64,000 nucleotides of DNA from Trinickia soli (GTDB taxonomy: Bacteria > Pseudomonadota > Gammaproteobacteria > Burkholderiales > Burkholderiaceae): assembly GCF_002879855.1 (NCBI RefSeq), contig NZ_PNYB01000010.1:1-64000 (forward strand), given 5' to 3'. The position numbers and the translations under genes were made by a program. Positions 63,388 to 64,000 of this stretch are shown piece after piece; positions within the stretch are counted from its first letter, which is position 1; every line of letters begins with the position of its first letter. Below the pieces are notes generated by a model. That model did no database searches and was not told the DNA's origin. It saw only the letters and a list, made by a program, of their open reading frames with translations.

Positions 63388-64000
63388 ATGACTCACCCGA
63401 AGACGCAGTCACGCCTTTTGTCCGCCGTGCTCGGCGGCGCGGCGCTATTGATCGGATCGCTGTCCTCGCCCTGTGCGCTCGCCCAGAGCGCCGCCCCGAG
63501 CAGCGCGAGCGAGCCGGCTGCCACGGCAGCGGCCGATCCCGCCGCGCCGGCGGCGAGCGCACCTGCGGCGGCCGCCGCGCCGGCCGCTTCGCCGTTCACA
63601 GCAAACGTGACGCTCGCTTCGCAATACGTCTCGCGCGGCTTCCGGCAAACCTGGGGCAAACCGGCGATTCAAGGCGGCTTCGACTACACGCATCCGAGCG
63701 GGCTGTTCGCCGGGACCTGGCTCTCGAGCGTGAGCAGCAAGTTCATCGAGGGCGGCACGGTCGAGTGGGATCTGTACGGCGGTTATGGCGGCGCGTTGGG
63801 CGATCTGTCGTACACGGGCACGATCTACTACTACGTCTATCCGGGCGCGCGCATGTCGGCCGTCAACACGAGCTACAACTACGGCGAATTCGTTGCAGCG
63901 TTGACTTACAAGTGGTTCACGGCCAAGTATTGGTTGACTTATACGCCGAACTATTTCGGCTACGACAGTCAATCGCTTGGCATCGGCAATGGCAAGGGCA
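63388..64000 (+). CDS. TorF-family putative porin (3' end outside the window)
   Basis: The 204 visible residues show a signal peptide ending in PCALAQS, a low-complexity Ala/Pro/Ser linker (about residues 35-70), then beta-barrel sequence: ANVTLASQYVSRGFRQTWGKPAIQGGFDY, rich in alternating aromatic residues. The VSRGF...PAIQGGFDY start is typical of the TorF/gcw_chp putative outer-membrane porin family. The substrate is unknown. It is divergent from choV and the operator lies 242 bp upstream of its ATG, so co-regulation with choline uptake is possible but unproven. Confidence 0.82.
   Translation, partial: MTHPKTQSRLLSAVLGGAALLIGSLSSPCALAQSAAPSSASEPAATAAADPAAPAASAPAAAAAPAASPFTANVTLASQYVSRGFRQTWGKPAIQGGFDYTHPSGLFAGTWLSSVSSKFIEGGTVEWDLYGGYGGALGDLSYTGTIYYYVYPGARMSAVNTSYNYGEFVAALTYKWFTAKYWLTYTPNYFGYDSQSLGIGNGKG

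Noticed and set aside
1-64000. CRISPR array, prophage, insertion sequence or attachment site
   Set aside because: No regularly spaced repeats, transposase or integrase motifs, or flanking target duplications were seen in the window.

Overview
The window reads as chromosomal DNA of a high-GC betaproteobacterium of the Burkholderia / Paraburkholderia / Trinickia group. The evidence is a minus-strand rRNA leader and promoter at the left edge whose sequence is of the type found ahead of 16S genes in this group, small proteins of the lineage-typical DUF3331, DUF4148 and DUF1488 families, and dense GC-rich coding. I see no IS element, integrase, CRISPR array or phage block. One decayed transporter gene is the only clear debris.

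Layout. 1-233: leader and promoter of an rrn operon that runs leftward out of the window. 0.6-11.8 kb: mostly plus-strand housekeeping or accessory genes (glutaminase, VOC protein, NfeD/slipin pair, purine-type permease, ferredoxin plus DadA-like oxidase, DUF3331, chemoreceptor, purU). 12.1-26.2 kb: glycine betaine catabolism on the minus strand (substrate-binding protein, gbcB, gbcA, etfB, etfA, dgcB, dgcA, a V4R/DUF5943 protein, a dipeptidase-like protein, glyA), with the divergent activator gbdR. 26.2-33.5 kb: regulators with small enzymes (two MocR-type regulators, LysR, TetR, GST, cupin). 33.6-38.3 kb: fdhA and divergent betB-betA. 38.2-50.3 kb: a hydroxylase, an MFS pseudogene, DUF4148, an adh-iorA-iorB operon with a divergent AraC gene, an aldo/keto reductase, a GAF-GGDEF protein and an M1 peptidase lipoprotein. 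50.3-58.8 kb: sdaA-soxB-soxD-soxA-soxG-folB with a divergent GlxA-type regulator. 58.9-63.0 kb: choline transporter choV-choW-regulator-choX. The right end cuts a putative TorF-type porin.

Together the genes give an almost complete route: choline uptake (ChoVWX), oxidation to glycine betaine (BetA, BetB), demethylation to dimethylglycine (GbcAB), sarcosine (DgcAB with ETF) and glycine (SoxBDAG), then serine (GlyA) and pyruvate (SdaA). The released one-carbon units are handled by FdhA, PurU and folate enzymes. Three AraC regulators with DJ-1/GATase1-like domains sit inside this block. The most useful new observation is a shared upstream site, CGAC-N6-TTGC-N7-CGAC, found exactly in front of the fdhA/betBA, choVW and orphan choX-like genes, with a weaker version ahead of glyA. 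I propose it as the operator that ties these units together. Other leads are atypical active-site residues in the dipeptidase-like protein and DgcA, several inverted-repeat operators, and a hairpin plus U-run in the sdaA leader.
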